Counted from the stretch's first letter, positions 36,346 through 45,440 are shown. The stretch: 64,000 nt of DNA from Chryseobacterium phocaeense (GCF_900169075.1 NZ_LT827015.1:2930158-2994157), one strand, 5' to 3'. The notes: generated by a model from the letters alone, not told the origin. A program made the numbers and translations.

Positions 36346-37245
36346 TTAAAATTCTTCTTCTGACAGTTCTTTATTGACCACAGCTCCGGTGAAATTACCC
36401 TGCGCAATTGCGGTAGCAACCGATCTCATCATCGTTACATTGTCTCCACCCGCAAAAACTCCCGGAATATTGGTCTTCTGCATAAAATCAACTTTAATGA
36501 AACCCTGTTCCGTGAGCTCACAGCCAAGATCTTTTTCAGCATTGATATTCTGTTCAAAAGGGATTTTAGCATATAGTGCTTTTAAGGAAATCTCTTTTCC
36601 GGTTTTAAAAATAATTTTCCTTATATTCCCGTTTTCATGCTCTATTTTTTCAACTTCATCTTCAATCAGGCTAATGTTATTTTGTGCCAGCTTATCTTTC
36701 TGCTCTTTTGAAAGAATTGATTTTCCATTGGTAAATAAAAACAGATCCTTCGTTAAATTATAGACCAGTTTCGTAAAGTCGTAGGCCATATCACCATCTG
36801 AAAGAATTCCCGTCACTTCATTTCTCACCTCATAGCCGTGGCAATACGGGCAATGCAGCACCGAAATTCCCCAGCAGTCCGCAAACCCCGGAATATCCGG
36901 CATCTTGTCTTTCACTCCCGAAGCCAGGATAAGTTTCTTGGCACTGAACTTTTCGCCTGTTGCTGTTTCAGCTTCAAAACCACCTTCTGTTTTTTTCAGT
37001 CGGGTAACGATGTCTTCATGAAAGTTCACAGTAGGGTATGCAGCGACCTGTTCACGGGCCAGATCTGAAATTTCTTTCGGTGTTTTTCCGTCGTGTGTAA
37101 TGAAATTATGGGAATGCAGAGTCTGTCTGTTGCATGGTTTTCCACTGTCGATGATCAGAATATTTCTTAATGATCTACCCAAAGCCATTCCTGCGGATAA
37201 TCCGGCATAGCTCCCTCCTATAATAATAACGTCGTAGTTTTTCAT
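36346..37245 (-). CDS. Thioredoxin reductase-like FAD/NAD(P) oxidoreductase
   Basis: The 299-residue two-dinucleotide-domain flavoprotein starts YDVIIIGGSYAGLSAGMALG, has the redox pair CPYCHGYEV near residue 135 and the FAD-binding end PGVFAGGDNVTMM. The CPYC pair differs from the CATC of classical TrxB. This subgroup is often annotated as a thioredoxin-reductase-like or DUF-type flavoprotein whose partner is unknown. It may reduce a small disulfide protein. It is a single gene with its own terminator. Confidence 0.85.
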   Translation of the reverse strand: MKNYDVIIIGGSYAGLSAGMALGRSLRNILIIDSGKPCNRQTLHSHNFITHDGKTPKEISDLAREQVAAYPTVNFHEDIVTRLKKTEGGFEAETATGEKFSAKKLILASGVKDKMPDIPGFADCWGISVLHCPYCHGYEVRNEVTGILSDGDMAYDFTKLVYNLTKDLFLFTNGKSILSKEQKDKLAQNNISLIEDEVEKIEHENGNIRKIIFKTGKEISLKALYAKIPFEQNINAEKDLGCELTEQGFIKVDFMQKTNIPGVFAGGDNVTMMRSVATAIAQGNFTGAVVNKELSEEEF

Positions 37246-37302
37246 TTCTAATAGTTAATAGTTCCTGTCTAGCGAATTTGCAAATCAGCAAATCAGCTAA
37301 TT

Positions 37303-37340
37303 CGCCTTTTCGCCTTTTCGCCTTTTCGCCTTTTCGCTTT
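37303..37340 (-). repeat. Short tandem repeat in the leader of the flavoprotein gene
   Basis: Four tandem copies of the 8-mer CGCCTTTT (37303-37334) and a partial fifth lie just downstream of a -10-like TAACTTTG (minus strand, 37349-37342). They would be transcribed as GGCGAAAA repeats in the 5' leader. Related GCAAATTCGCC/GCAAATC words flank them. Confidence 0.7.
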
Positions 37341-37341
37341 A

Positions 37342-37349
37342 CAAAGTTA
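37342..37349 (-). promoter_or_regulatory. Candidate -10 box for the flavoprotein gene
   Basis: Minus-strand TAACTTTG fits TAnnTTTG. It would give a leader of about 90 bases containing the 8-bp tandem repeat. No clear -33 element is seen. Confidence 0.35.
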
Positions 37350-37497
37350 ACACAAAAAACTATTAAAGAAACATTGTTGCATTAATATTTTCTATCAGGA
37401 TTAATGATAAACAGGAATAACTCATTGAAACTACCACTTTTACTGAAGAATTCTGTCATAAGATTACATTTTTTGATCAGATTTTGAGCTGTAGTAT

Positions 37498-39021
37498 TTA
37501 ATATTTACTTTTTTCTTCATCAATTTCATCCTGCAGCTTTTTTCTTATATCAATTTTTGCTTTCCGGAAGCTGAAGATGGTAGTTCCTTTTTCGCGGGCA
37601 TATTGATTAACAATAGAATCTGCTGCTTCTGAACTTTCAAAATAAGCAGATGTTTCTTTTAATTCATCCCTGCTTGAAAACGATTCTTTGACCCTGATAA
37701 GATGATCATACTTTTTTTCAAGATTGAACCAGTTGATATAATCTGCATTAAAGGACACCGCCCGTATCCCTTTTCTTGAATAGTAATTGATGGCCCCGGC
37801 CTGCCCGTAATTATCACAAAGCACGAGCGTATTTCCGGATTCCGACAATTGTGAATATTCCTTATCTACCTTGCGGGCAAGCTCTTTCCAGCCCTGCATA
37901 TCGGCAAAATCCTGAGGCAATGAATGATCTTTTCCGTCTTCCCAGCGAAGCAGCCCCATTTCTTTATACTTCGCGTGATGGGTGGTGATATACTCAGGAC
38001 TTTTGTTTGGAAAAGCCACCTGATACAGGGGTAAAAAAAGCAATACAGGGATTAAGATGAATACAGGTTTAAGCAATTTCCTCCGGTCTTTGCCAAAAAC
38101 ATGTTCCAGAAACACTGCTCCGCCGGCTATTAAAACAGGATAAAGTCCAATGGCATAATAATCTTTAGCTTTAAAAAATACAAACAGAACGATCGTGATT
38201 ACATAAGCCCAGAATAAAAACCTGAACTTCTCAAAAGTCTTATAAAACAGGAATGCATACAATCCGGCGATGACCACCAGAACTGAACCGATGAAAAAAA
38301 GGATCTGCGATTTAAAAAAATCAAAACGGTCAACATGTACCAGCTGCCGTTCGGTAAGTTCTTTCATATGATGAACAACCGGAAAATGATTATGGTACTG
38401 CCACAGCAAGTTGGGAAGTATAATCATCAGCGCCAGGAATCCTGCACCGTAAAGATGAGGCTGAAGAAATATCTTTCTTTGCTTTGTCAGCAAAATAGCC
38501 GGAATAATCCCCAACACGGAAAAAGCAATATTGTATTTGTTCAGAAAGCCAAGTCCGAAGAAGATAGCGGCTATGTAGAGCCATTTTATTTTTTCGGAAT
38601 TAAAATACCGGATCAGAGCGTAATAAATCAGTGTCCAAAGCAGGATCTCCAGGGATGTCGGCTGAAAAAGCATATTCACCCGGAGAAGCACAGAAAGTAG
38701 AATTCCGGTTGAAGCCAGAATTTTAGCATATAAATTCCCATCAAGCTCTTCAACGATTTTCCATACAGCAACAATGGTTAAAGCCCCAAACAGCGCCGGA
38801 AAAAATTTAACCCAAAATACGGATCCTCCTAATATTTTAATGGTCCATGCCAACCATGAATTCACAGGCGGGACGGAAAGATATCCCCACGCCAGATGAT
38901 TCCCCTGGTCCAGATGCAGGTATTCGTCCCTGTGTAGCTCATATTCCGGGCTGATCAGGGAATACTGCAGAATAAATTTTGCGGCTATAAAGAAGAAAAG
39001 AATGAGGTAGTTTTTCTTCAT
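37498..39021 (-). CDS. Glycosyltransferase family 39 membrane protein (PMT/ArnT-like)
   Basis: The 507-residue protein has about eleven membrane helices and the GT-C motif in the first external loop (HRDEYLHLDQGNHLAWGY, with Asp-Glu). A soluble C-terminal region of about 150 residues follows (residues 350-507). GT39 enzymes transfer a sugar from a polyprenyl-phosphate donor to a protein or glycolipid on the outer side of the inner membrane. The acceptor is not predictable. It is 11 bp downstream of the zinc-ribbon gene. Confidence 0.85.
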   Translation of the reverse strand: MKKNYLILFFFIAAKFILQYSLISPEYELHRDEYLHLDQGNHLAWGYLSVPPVNSWLAWTIKILGGSVFWVKFFPALFGALTIVAVWKIVEELDGNLYAKILASTGILLSVLLRVNMLFQPTSLEILLWTLIYYALIRYFNSEKIKWLYIAAIFFGLGFLNKYNIAFSVLGIIPAILLTKQRKIFLQPHLYGAGFLALMIILPNLLWQYHNHFPVVHHMKELTERQLVHVDRFDFFKSQILFFIGSVLVVIAGLYAFLFYKTFEKFRFLFWAYVITIVLFVFFKAKDYYAIGLYPVLIAGGAVFLEHVFGKDRRKLLKPVFILIPVLLFLPLYQVAFPNKSPEYITTHHAKYKEMGLLRWEDGKDHSLPQDFADMQGWKELARKVDKEYSQLSESGNTLVLCDNYGQAGAINYYSRKGIRAVSFNADYINWFNLEKKYDHLIRVKESFSSRDELKETSAYFESSEAADSIVNQYAREKGTTIFSFRKAKIDIRKKLQDEIDEEKSKY

Positions 39022-39032
39022 GGTTAGAATTT

Positions 39033-39596
39033 TTAAACCAGATTAATCTTTTGAAGCACCATTTCTGCTTTGATATTAGAAATTTTTTCTGCCCAGTAAG
39101 TGAGGTATTCTTCCTTTTCGGGAAGCTCTTCCTTTGTCTTATTTTGACATTTTACTAAAGAGTTTTCATAGTCTTTCAAGATATTTTTCAGATAGTGTTC
39201 AAAATCATTAGGGTTTTGAGGAATGTAACCAATTCCGTTACAACCACAACTATAAAAACATTTTCCAATTCTAAAAAGACCTTCTGTAATTTCCCATTCT
39301 TTAACAGCTGTTTTCTTTGGGGCTTTAAAATCTTTTCCCAAATCTGCCATTAAATTTCCACATTCAGGACATTTGATCTCTCTTGAATCTATTTTCTTTC
39401 TCAAGACAAGCAATTCTTCATTTTTAGATTTTGAAAAAACATTCCCAACCTCTACCACCTGTCCATCTGATTCATGATAGATCTTTTCTTTTTTAATCCT
39501 TAAAAGGATATCATCAGTACTCGCCTGTTTAAATGATTTCCTACATCTGAAACAAACGTAATGGGATTTATATATTTTTCCGCTATACCTGCACAT
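39033..39596 (-). CDS. Zinc-ribbon protein of unknown function
   Basis: The 187-residue soluble protein has three Cys groups: HYVCFRCRKSF near residue 15, IKCPECGNLM near 75 and KCFYSCGCNGIGYIP near 113. These look like two zinc ribbons separated by a charged helical section. I do not recognise a named family. It may be co-transcribed with the GT39 gene, but no functional link is visible. A -10-like box TAAATTTG lies about 18 bases before the start. Confidence 0.6.
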   Translation of the reverse strand: MCRYSGKIYKSHYVCFRCRKSFKQASTDDILLRIKKEKIYHESDGQVVEVGNVFSKSKNEELLVLRKKIDSREIKCPECGNLMADLGKDFKAPKKTAVKEWEITEGLFRIGKCFYSCGCNGIGYIPQNPNDFEHYLKNILKDYENSLVKCQNKTKEELPEKEEYLTYWAEKISNIKAEMVLQKINLV

Positions 39597-39613
39597 GGTT
39601 TTGTCTTTATTAG

Positions 39614-39621
39614 CAAATTTA
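39614..39621 (-). promoter_or_regulatory. Candidate -10 box for the zinc-ribbon/GT39 unit
   Basis: Minus-strand TAAATTTG matches TAnnTTTG. The leader would be very short (about 10 bases), and no -33 element is evident. Confidence 0.3.
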
Positions 39622-39682
39622 TCAATTAGTTTTAGAAAAATCAGCTATTCCGGTTATTGAATGCCCGCTATTTAACCAAAAA

Positions 39683-39710
39683 AAATCCCGAGAAAAATTC
39701 CCCAGGATTT
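39683..39710 (-). terminator. Terminator after the efflux operon
   Basis: AAATCC (39683-39688) pairs with GGATTT (39705-39710), and the minus strand continues into a run of eight Ts. It lies just downstream of the adaptor gene stop. Confidence 0.5.
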
Positions 39711-39738
39711 CACAGTTAAAATATATAGTGATCGTTTA

Positions 39739-40932
39739 CTATTTTTTCTTTTCTTTAAGCTCTTCCTTGTCTTTATCGGAAGGGTTCCAAACTTTCACTT
39801 CAGAGTCTTTGGTCAATCCGGAAAGGATTTGTACGTTGATCCCGTCGCTGGCTCCAAGTTTCACATAGACTTTTTTGAATTTTCCGTCAGCCTGTTTCAC
39901 TTCTACAAAAGGAGTGTCTTTTCCGTTTTTCTTTTCATACTGGATCAGAGATTCGTCTAAAAGCAAAGCATTTTTTTCAGATTTCAGGACAATTTCCCCG
40001 TTGGCAGAGAATCCTGCTCTGATGTATTCATTATTCGGGTTATTGACATCCCCTTCCACAGGGAATTTAATGGTTCCCAGATTATCTTTTCCTTTGGGAG
40101 CAATCATCGTTAGCTTTCCGGGAAATGTTTTATTCTGAAGGGCACCGATTACGATTTTCATATCCATCCCCTGCTTCAGTTTTCCAGCCTGGGCTTCATC
40201 AATTTCTCCCTGGAAGATCAGTGAATTAAGGTCTGCAATAGAACAGATCGTAGTTCCTGCATTGAATGAGTTAGCCTCAATTACCTGGCTCCCCACTTTT
40301 ACAGGAACTTCAAGAACGGTACCTGCTGCTTTGGAACGGATCTGAGTGGTTGCCAACCCCTGTAATTCAGGAGTAGCACCGGTTTTTACAATCTGTAATC
40401 TTTTTTGAGCGGTAATCAGCTGCTGATTGGCATTCTTAAGGTTCTGCTGCTGAGAAAACAACTGTTGCTGCGAGTTTAAATACTCCTGCTTGGAAATTAC
40501 GCCCTGCTTGTACAGTTTATCCTGCATGGCAAACTGCTTCTGCATATTATCCACATTCATTTTAGCATTGCTGATCTGCAGCTGGGAATTCACTACTTCC
40601 TGCTGAGCATTGTTGACATCAGCAATATTAGGGATAATTCTCACAGTAGCAATCAGCTGTCCTGCTGTCACTTTATCTCCTTCATCTACCAGGATTTTAT
40701 CAATGATTCCTGCAATATTCGGTTTGATCTCGATCTCTTCTTTTGGAATGATCTTTCCGGTAGCCATTACTTTGTCTTCCATGTTCTGGTAGCTTGGTTT
40801 TCTGGTCAGGAAAGCTTCACTCTGTTTAGAATTTGATTTCACGAGATACCCGATCCCGGAGAACAACGCCACTGCAAATAAAAGCCCCAGTACAATATAA
40901 ATGGCTTTTTTCCAAGTGAATTTCTTTTTCAT
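39739..40932 (-). CDS. Periplasmic adaptor subunit of a MacAB-type efflux system (HlyD/MacA family)
   Basis: The 397-residue protein has one N-terminal membrane anchor (residues 8-28), a lipoyl-like hairpin half (IKPNIAGIIDKILVDEGDKV), a Gln-rich coiled-coil hairpin (residues 103-170) and the second lipoyl half (IRSKAAGTVLEVPVKVG). This is the membrane-fusion protein layout. It should connect the MacB-type permeases to an outer-membrane channel; no TolC-like gene is in the window. It ends the efflux operon and is followed by a terminator. Confidence 0.88.
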   Translation of the reverse strand: MKKKFTWKKAIYIVLGLLFAVALFSGIGYLVKSNSKQSEAFLTRKPSYQNMEDKVMATGKIIPKEEIEIKPNIAGIIDKILVDEGDKVTAGQLIATVRIIPNIADVNNAQQEVVNSQLQISNAKMNVDNMQKQFAMQDKLYKQGVISKQEYLNSQQQLFSQQQNLKNANQQLITAQKRLQIVKTGATPELQGLATTQIRSKAAGTVLEVPVKVGSQVIEANSFNAGTTICSIADLNSLIFQGEIDEAQAGKLKQGMDMKIVIGALQNKTFPGKLTMIAPKGKDNLGTIKFPVEGDVNNPNNEYIRAGFSANGEIVLKSEKNALLLDESLIQYEKKNGKDTPFVEVKQADGKFKKVYVKLGASDGINVQILSGLTKDSEVKVWNPSDKDKEELKEKKK

Positions 40933-41065
40933 ATATCTAGTTTATTTTTACTATTAATTCAATGATTTAAAGATTTAAGAATTTAATCATTACAAATCCT
41001 GTCATCATTTTCAGTTTTCAAGTTATTTTATTTTCAAATTAACGCATTGCCACATCAGTACATCA

Positions 41066-42337
41066 TCACTCCGATCTAAGTGCTTCAATAGGCCGTATCT
41101 TCACGGCCCGCTGTGCCGGAATCATTCCGATAATCAAACCGAGAATTACCATCACTGCCATGGCTCCGAATACATTTCCATAGTTCACCGTTGGGTTATA
41201 GAACGGAAATTCATCCTGGTTCTGCGTTACTATATTTAATATGATCAGAACAAAAATTCCGCACATAAATCCGAGAATTCCCGAGGAAAGCGTAATCACA
41301 ACACTTTCAAGAAGGATCTGATTTCTTACTTCAGCAGGTTTTGCTCCTAAAGCTCTCCGGATTCCGATTTCTTTGGTTCTTTCTTTTACGGTGATCAGAA
41401 GGATATTCGAGATGGCAATAACACCTGCAAGAATAGTCAGAGTACCTACAATAATGGTTAAAAGCTGCATTCCGGTCAGAAAGCCCGTGAGCTTTTTAAA
41501 TTCCTTTCCCAGGTTAAAACTTCCGAAGGCATTGGTATCTTCAGGAGACACTTTATTTTTCTTTTTAAGCACCTGCTTTACAGTTTCTTCTACTCCACCC
41601 ACATTCACATTAGGTTTACTTACGATGGCAAACATATCGATCTGCTCCCCCGCATTATACATTTTTGTGTAGGTTGAAAGTGGAATAAATGCCGTACGGT
41701 CATTTTCAAAACCGCCGCCTTTCTTCACTCTGAAAACGCCGATCACATTAAAAAACAATCCTTTTATATTCACCTGCTTTCCAACCGGATTTTCTTTTTT
41801 CTTGGCATCGAAAAAGTTCTTGTAAATCTCTTCCCCTATTACTGCCACGTTCTTATTTCCCATTACGTCGGCATCATTGATGTAACGCCCGAAAATAAGT
41901 TTCTTTTCAGAAATTTTATTTCCTACCGAGTAATCTCCGGTAAGCGAGTACGTCCCGCTTTTACCATTCCTTGACATGGATTCTCCCGGTGTTCCGGTGA
42001 AGCTTCCCCTGGCATTCTGCGGCGAGATATAATCTATGCCGTTAACTTTTCTTTTCAGCATGTCCATATCTGATAAATTCAGGTGAACTTCCCGTCCTTT
42101 AGGGAATCCGTCATACGGAATAGAGGTTTTCTGGGCCCAAAGAAAAATAGAGTTGGTTGCAAATCCGGAAAACAATTTATCAAAACCGTTTTCCATTCCT
42201 TTGGCCGCTCCAAGAAGACTTACATACAAAAACATTCCCCAGCCTACACCAATCATGGTAAGGAACGTCCGAAGCTTATTATTCCTCAGTGAATAATAAA
42301 TTTCCTGCCAAGTATCTTTTTTAAATATAATATTCAC
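41066..42337 (-). CDS. MacB-like ABC transporter permease, copy 2
   Basis: The 423-residue protein has the MacB/FtsX layout: membrane helix 1 near residues 22-45 (TFLTMIGVGWGMFLYVSL), a large periplasmic domain, then three helices near the end with VKERTKEIGIRRALGAKP. It forms a heterodimer candidate with the permease at 42488-43717. It lacks an ATPase domain; that is encoded at 44362-45051. Unlike E. coli MacB, kinase and permease parts are separate genes. Confidence 0.87.
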   Translation of the reverse strand: MNIIFKKDTWQEIYYSLRNNKLRTFLTMIGVGWGMFLYVSLLGAAKGMENGFDKLFSGFATNSIFLWAQKTSIPYDGFPKGREVHLNLSDMDMLKRKVNGIDYISPQNARGSFTGTPGESMSRNGKSGTYSLTGDYSVGNKISEKKLIFGRYINDADVMGNKNVAVIGEEIYKNFFDAKKKENPVGKQVNIKGLFFNVIGVFRVKKGGGFENDRTAFIPLSTYTKMYNAGEQIDMFAIVSKPNVNVGGVEETVKQVLKKKNKVSPEDTNAFGSFNLGKEFKKLTGFLTGMQLLTIIVGTLTILAGVIAISNILLITVKERTKEIGIRRALGAKPAEVRNQILLESVVITLSSGILGFMCGIFVLIILNIVTQNQDEFPFYNPTVNYGNVFGAMAVMVILGLIIGMIPAQRAVKIRPIEALRSE

Positions 42338-42360
42338 TTCTTTGAGTATTTATTATGTAT

Positions 42361-42480
42361 TAATCTTTAAAGGCTAAAATGCAAAATCGCGAAACAGCAA
42401 AATCGCTTAATGACCCTGTATCAGCAAATTAGCCTTTTTGCTTATTTGCAAATTCGCCCTTTTACCTTTTCGCTCTTTCA
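42361..42480. repeat. Low-complexity repeat spacer between the two permease genes
   Basis: The spacer is built from words such as GCAAAATCGC, GCAAATTAGCC and GCAAATTCGCCCTTTT, the same vocabulary as the repeat at 37272-37340. It has no open frame of note. Confidence 0.45.
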
Positions 42481-42487
42481 CTCCTCA

Positions 42488-43717
42488 TCATTCCGTTCTC
42501 AACGCCTCTATCGGTTTAATTCTGGAAGCTCTGTACGCCGGAACAAATCCTGCAATCAGACCGGAACATACCAGCGCTATGAAGGCCATAAATATGGTTC
42601 CCCATCCTACACCCGGGCTTTTGATAAAATATTCTTCAAGACTGTCACCGATCAGACTCAGCGCAAGAACTCCCACTGCCACTCCAATAATACCTGAAAC
42701 CACCGTTATCACGACACTTTCCTGTACAATCAATGCAACAATACTTCTTGGTTTAGCTCCAATAGCTTTACGGACTCCAATCTCCTTGGTTCTTTCTTTT
42801 ACAATATACACCATGATGTTGCTGATCCCAATGATCCCGGCCAGCAGGGTTCCCAATCCAATGAAACCCACAATCAGGGTAAGCACCGCCATAAACTGGA
42901 AGGTTTCGTTCATATTCTGGGCATTGTTCCATACACGGACCCCGTTTTCATCATCAGGCGCTACATTTTTCCTGGCTTTTAATCTGTCTTTAAGCTCGTC
43001 ACCATATTTAATGGCTTCCTGAGGCGTTAGTTTCTCGTTATAGGCAATATATGCCGTAGATACCGTATCCGAGCCTTTTTTCATTTGCTGAAGGGTGGTA
43101 ATGGGAACGGAAATATGCCGTTCATCCCAGTCCCCGCCATCATCAGAAAATACACCGATTACTCTGAACATGGTGCCGTTAATATCCAGGTCTTTTCCAA
43201 CCGGACTTCCGTTTTTGATCAGGTCACGCTGAACCATTCTTCCAATCACCGCTACATTCCTTTTTTGGGCAAGGTCCATGGATGAAAGGTAGCGTCCATC
43301 AAGCATTTTACGGTTTTCTATCACTTTTTCTCCCGGTTCTGCCCCGTTGATCTGGTAACTCCCACTTTCTTTTCCGTATTTCACCATTAAATTGGTGGTA
43401 TATCTTGGGCTGGCGTCGCCTACTTTATCTTTATCCGTATTGATCAGAAAATCATAGTCTTCATTATCCATCGTGACGGTTCTGTCGGACTGAAGCCCTT
43501 TATAAGCCAGTGTGGTTTTACCGGTATAGATCGTGATCAGGTTCTGCGCATCTCTGGCAAATCCCTCTGTAAAGGCATTCTGAAGACCCGTTCCGATTCC
43601 GAAAAGAACAATAAAGATAAACAGTCCCAAAGCTACCGTAAACCCTGAAAGCACCGTCCGCAATACATTACTGCGGATAGAACTGAATATTTCCTGCCAA
43701 CGATCTAGGTCAAACAT
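42488..43717 (-). CDS. MacB-like ABC transporter permease, copy 1
   Basis: The 409-residue protein has a membrane helix near residues 18-40 (VLSGFTVALGLFIFIVLFG), a periplasmic MacB core domain and a C-terminal FtsX domain with three helices and IVKERTKEIGVRKAIGAKP. It is clearly paralogous to the permease at 41066-42337. The pair probably forms the mechanotransmission dimer that pushes substrate through the adaptor. A 150-base repeat-rich spacer separates the two permease genes. Confidence 0.87.
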   Translation of the reverse strand: MFDLDRWQEIFSSIRSNVLRTVLSGFTVALGLFIFIVLFGIGTGLQNAFTEGFARDAQNLITIYTGKTTLAYKGLQSDRTVTMDNEDYDFLINTDKDKVGDASPRYTTNLMVKYGKESGSYQINGAEPGEKVIENRKMLDGRYLSSMDLAQKRNVAVIGRMVQRDLIKNGSPVGKDLDINGTMFRVIGVFSDDGGDWDERHISVPITTLQQMKKGSDTVSTAYIAYNEKLTPQEAIKYGDELKDRLKARKNVAPDDENGVRVWNNAQNMNETFQFMAVLTLIVGFIGLGTLLAGIIGISNIMVYIVKERTKEIGVRKAIGAKPRSIVALIVQESVVITVVSGIIGVAVGVLALSLIGDSLEEYFIKSPGVGWGTIFMAFIALVCSGLIAGFVPAYRASRIKPIEALRTE

Positions 43718-43745
43718 AGTTTTTATTTTTTTACTTTGTAAAAAG

Positions 43746-43800
43746 TCAATTAACTGCGTTGTGAATTTTCTTCGAAATCAATTAACTTCGTGGTCAATTT
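43746..43800. repeat. Imperfect direct repeat, 32-bp period
   Basis: TCAATTAACT occurs at 43746-43755 and again at 43778-43787, each followed by a similar CG-rich to AATTTT stretch. It lies between the four-helix-bundle gene and the permease gene and may be part of an intergenic repeat family. Confidence 0.45.
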
Positions 43801-43876
43801 TGTATTAATTAAAAATTTTTCAATTTTTAAAATTCACTATCGACAATTCACTATTCATCATTATTCCAATTACATT

Positions 43877-44233
43877 TTATTTCTTTTTCAACATTCCACT
43901 TAGCAAGATAAATGTTGTCTTAATTAAGTTTTCAATTTTTACTAATTCTTCTTTTTTGATGTAATTACAATCTATCACTATATCAAAACAAGAATCCAAT
44001 TCTATCACTGAGCCTCTTGCTATTTCAAAATATCTATTCCTCTCAGTTTCTGATTTTCTGGAACATCCTTCTGTTATATTTAGCACAACTGATGTTGAAG
44101 CTCTCCGTATCTGATCAGTCAGATTAAATCTCTCACAATCAGGAATCTCAGATAAAATTTTATAACATTCAATTCTTAACTGCCTGGCCGATTGATAAAC
44201 ATCTAGTTTATAATGGTTCAGATTTAAAAACAT
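43877..44233 (-). CDS. Four-helix-bundle protein (23S rRNA intervening-sequence protein family)
   Basis: This is a 118-residue all-helical protein with the family signatures LTDQIRRASTSVVLNITEGCSRKS and RNRYFEIARGSVIELDS. Such proteins were named from spirochaete 23S rRNA insertions but are common as stand-alone genes in Bacteroidota, where their role is unknown. Here the gene interrupts an ABC efflux operon between the ATPase and the first permease. Hairpins and repeats on both sides suggest it moved in as a unit. Confidence 0.85.
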   Translation of the reverse strand: MFLNLNHYKLDVYQSARQLRIECYKILSEIPDCERFNLTDQIRRASTSVVLNITEGCSRKSETERNRYFEIARGSVIELDSCFDIVIDCNYIKKEELVKIENLIKTTFILLSGMLKKK

Positions 44234-44302
44234 GAATACTTTTTTTCCATTTTCATTTGTGTGTGTTATCGATAATTTTATTTTAAAATTGGCTTTTCAA
44301 CA

Positions 44303-44332
44303 TTCGCAATGAATTAAAAATTCACTTGCGAA
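44303..44332. repeat. Inverted repeat between the ABC ATPase and four-helix-bundle genes
   Basis: A 13-bp arm starting TTCGCAATGAATT pairs with its complement across a short A-rich loop, with one bulged base, ending TTGCGAA. No long T-run follows, so it looks like an intergenic hairpin repeat rather than a standard terminator. Confidence 0.5.
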
Positions 44333-44361
44333 GCAAAACTGACCATTCACCATTCACTCGA

Positions 44362-45051
44362 TCATAAAACCACCTGCTTGATAAACTCATCACTTTCAAT
44401 GATTCCGTCTTTCAGGACAACATTTCTTTTGGTTTGTGCAGCCACATCCGGTTCGTGGGTAACGACAATGATGGTTCTTCCTTCATTATTGATTTCCTGA
44501 AGAAGTTTCATAATATCATGCGTGGTTTTGGAATCCAGCGCTCCGGTAGGCTCATCGGCCAGTACTACTTTAGGATCAGTAATCAAAGCTCTTGCGATGG
44601 CTACCCTCTGTTTCTGTCCCCCGGAAAGTTCGTTCGGAAGGTGTCCTGCCCATTGTCCAAGACCCACTTTTTCCAGGTATTCCAGAGCTTTCTGGTTTCT
44701 TTCTTTTCTGGGAACATTCTGGTAGTACAACGGCAACGCTACATTCTCCAAAGCGGTTTTGTAGCTGATCAGGTTGAACGACTGAAAAATAAAACCCAGA
44801 AATTTACTCCTGTATTCCGCTGCTTTCACTTCAGACAAATGTTCAATAGGAACATTGTCCAGCTCATAAGTGCCCGAATCTTTTTCATCCAGAATACCGA
44901 TGATATTAAGAAGCGTGGATTTTCCGGAACCGGAACTTCCCATAATAGAAACAAACTCGCCTTCAGAGATATTAAGATTAATCCCTTTCAGAACATGCAG
45001 CTTGCTTTTTCCTGTATCGTATGATTTATGTAAATCCTGAATTACTAACAT
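44362..45051 (-). CDS. ABC transporter ATP-binding protein (MacB/LolD type)
   Basis: The 229-residue ATPase has Walker A GSSGSGKSTLLNIIG near residue 38, the signature LSGGQKQRVAIARAL near 140 and Walker B VVLADEPTGALDS, with the H-loop VVTHEPDVA. The sequence belongs to the LolD/MacB subgroup and should drive the two permeases downstream. It is probably the first gene of the efflux operon. Confidence 0.92.
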   Translation of the reverse strand: MLVIQDLHKSYDTGKSKLHVLKGINLNISEGEFVSIMGSSGSGKSTLLNIIGILDEKDSGTYELDNVPIEHLSEVKAAEYRSKFLGFIFQSFNLISYKTALENVALPLYYQNVPRKERNQKALEYLEKVGLGQWAGHLPNELSGGQKQRVAIARALITDPKVVLADEPTGALDSKTTHDIMKLLQEINNEGRTIIVVTHEPDVAAQTKRNVVLKDGIIESDEFIKQVVL

Positions 45052-45259
45052 GAAGTGATGCTTGTTTTATACCCAATAAGTAGATGATAATTTCAATTTG
45101 TTACAAGAACGGGAATTTATTCGAATATTTTATTGTTTAACACATTAATGCTTTATTTAAAGTACATTACATTAAACCGTTTAACTGTAACTGTAATTTT
45201 TCATTTATTTTTTACCAATAACGCCTCGTAAGCCATTATTCGTGCTGGTTTCATGTAAA

Positions 45260-45268
45260 TGTGGAAAA
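45260..45268 (-). promoter_or_regulatory. DnaA-box-like site (one mismatch)
   Basis: TGTGGAAAA on the plus strand reads TTTTCCACA on the minus strand, one base off the consensus TTATCCACA. On its own this is weak. Confidence 0.3.
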
Positions 45269-45368
45269 CTTTTAAGGTTAAAACTCAGCCAATTAGTATT
45301 TACCCCTTTCAAAATCGTTTCTTTTTTTCGAACTTTGTCATTAGTTCTTTACAAGAAACCGACACTCA

Positions 45369-45397
45369 CCAATGTGAATATGTTTCCAATGTAAATA
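45369..45397 (+). repeat. 12-bp direct repeat with 17-bp period upstream of nrdB
   Basis: CCAATGTGAATA (45369-45380) and CCAATGTAAATA (45386-45397) differ at one base. The near-two-turn spacing is like tandem operator half-sites; the bound regulator is unknown. Confidence 0.5.
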
Positions 45398-45431
45398 CCA
45401 AACATACAAGAAGTTAAGCATTGCTTCAAAG

Positions 45432-45440
45432 TTATCCACA
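45432..45440 (+). promoter_or_regulatory. DnaA box upstream of nrdB
   Basis: TTATCCACA is a perfect match to the DnaA-box consensus and lies 36 bases before the nrdB ATG. DnaA control of ribonucleotide reductase genes is known in E. coli. Confidence 0.45.

Noticed and set aside
37303..37340. CRISPR array
   Set aside because: The 8-bp repeats have no spacers and no cas genes are present.
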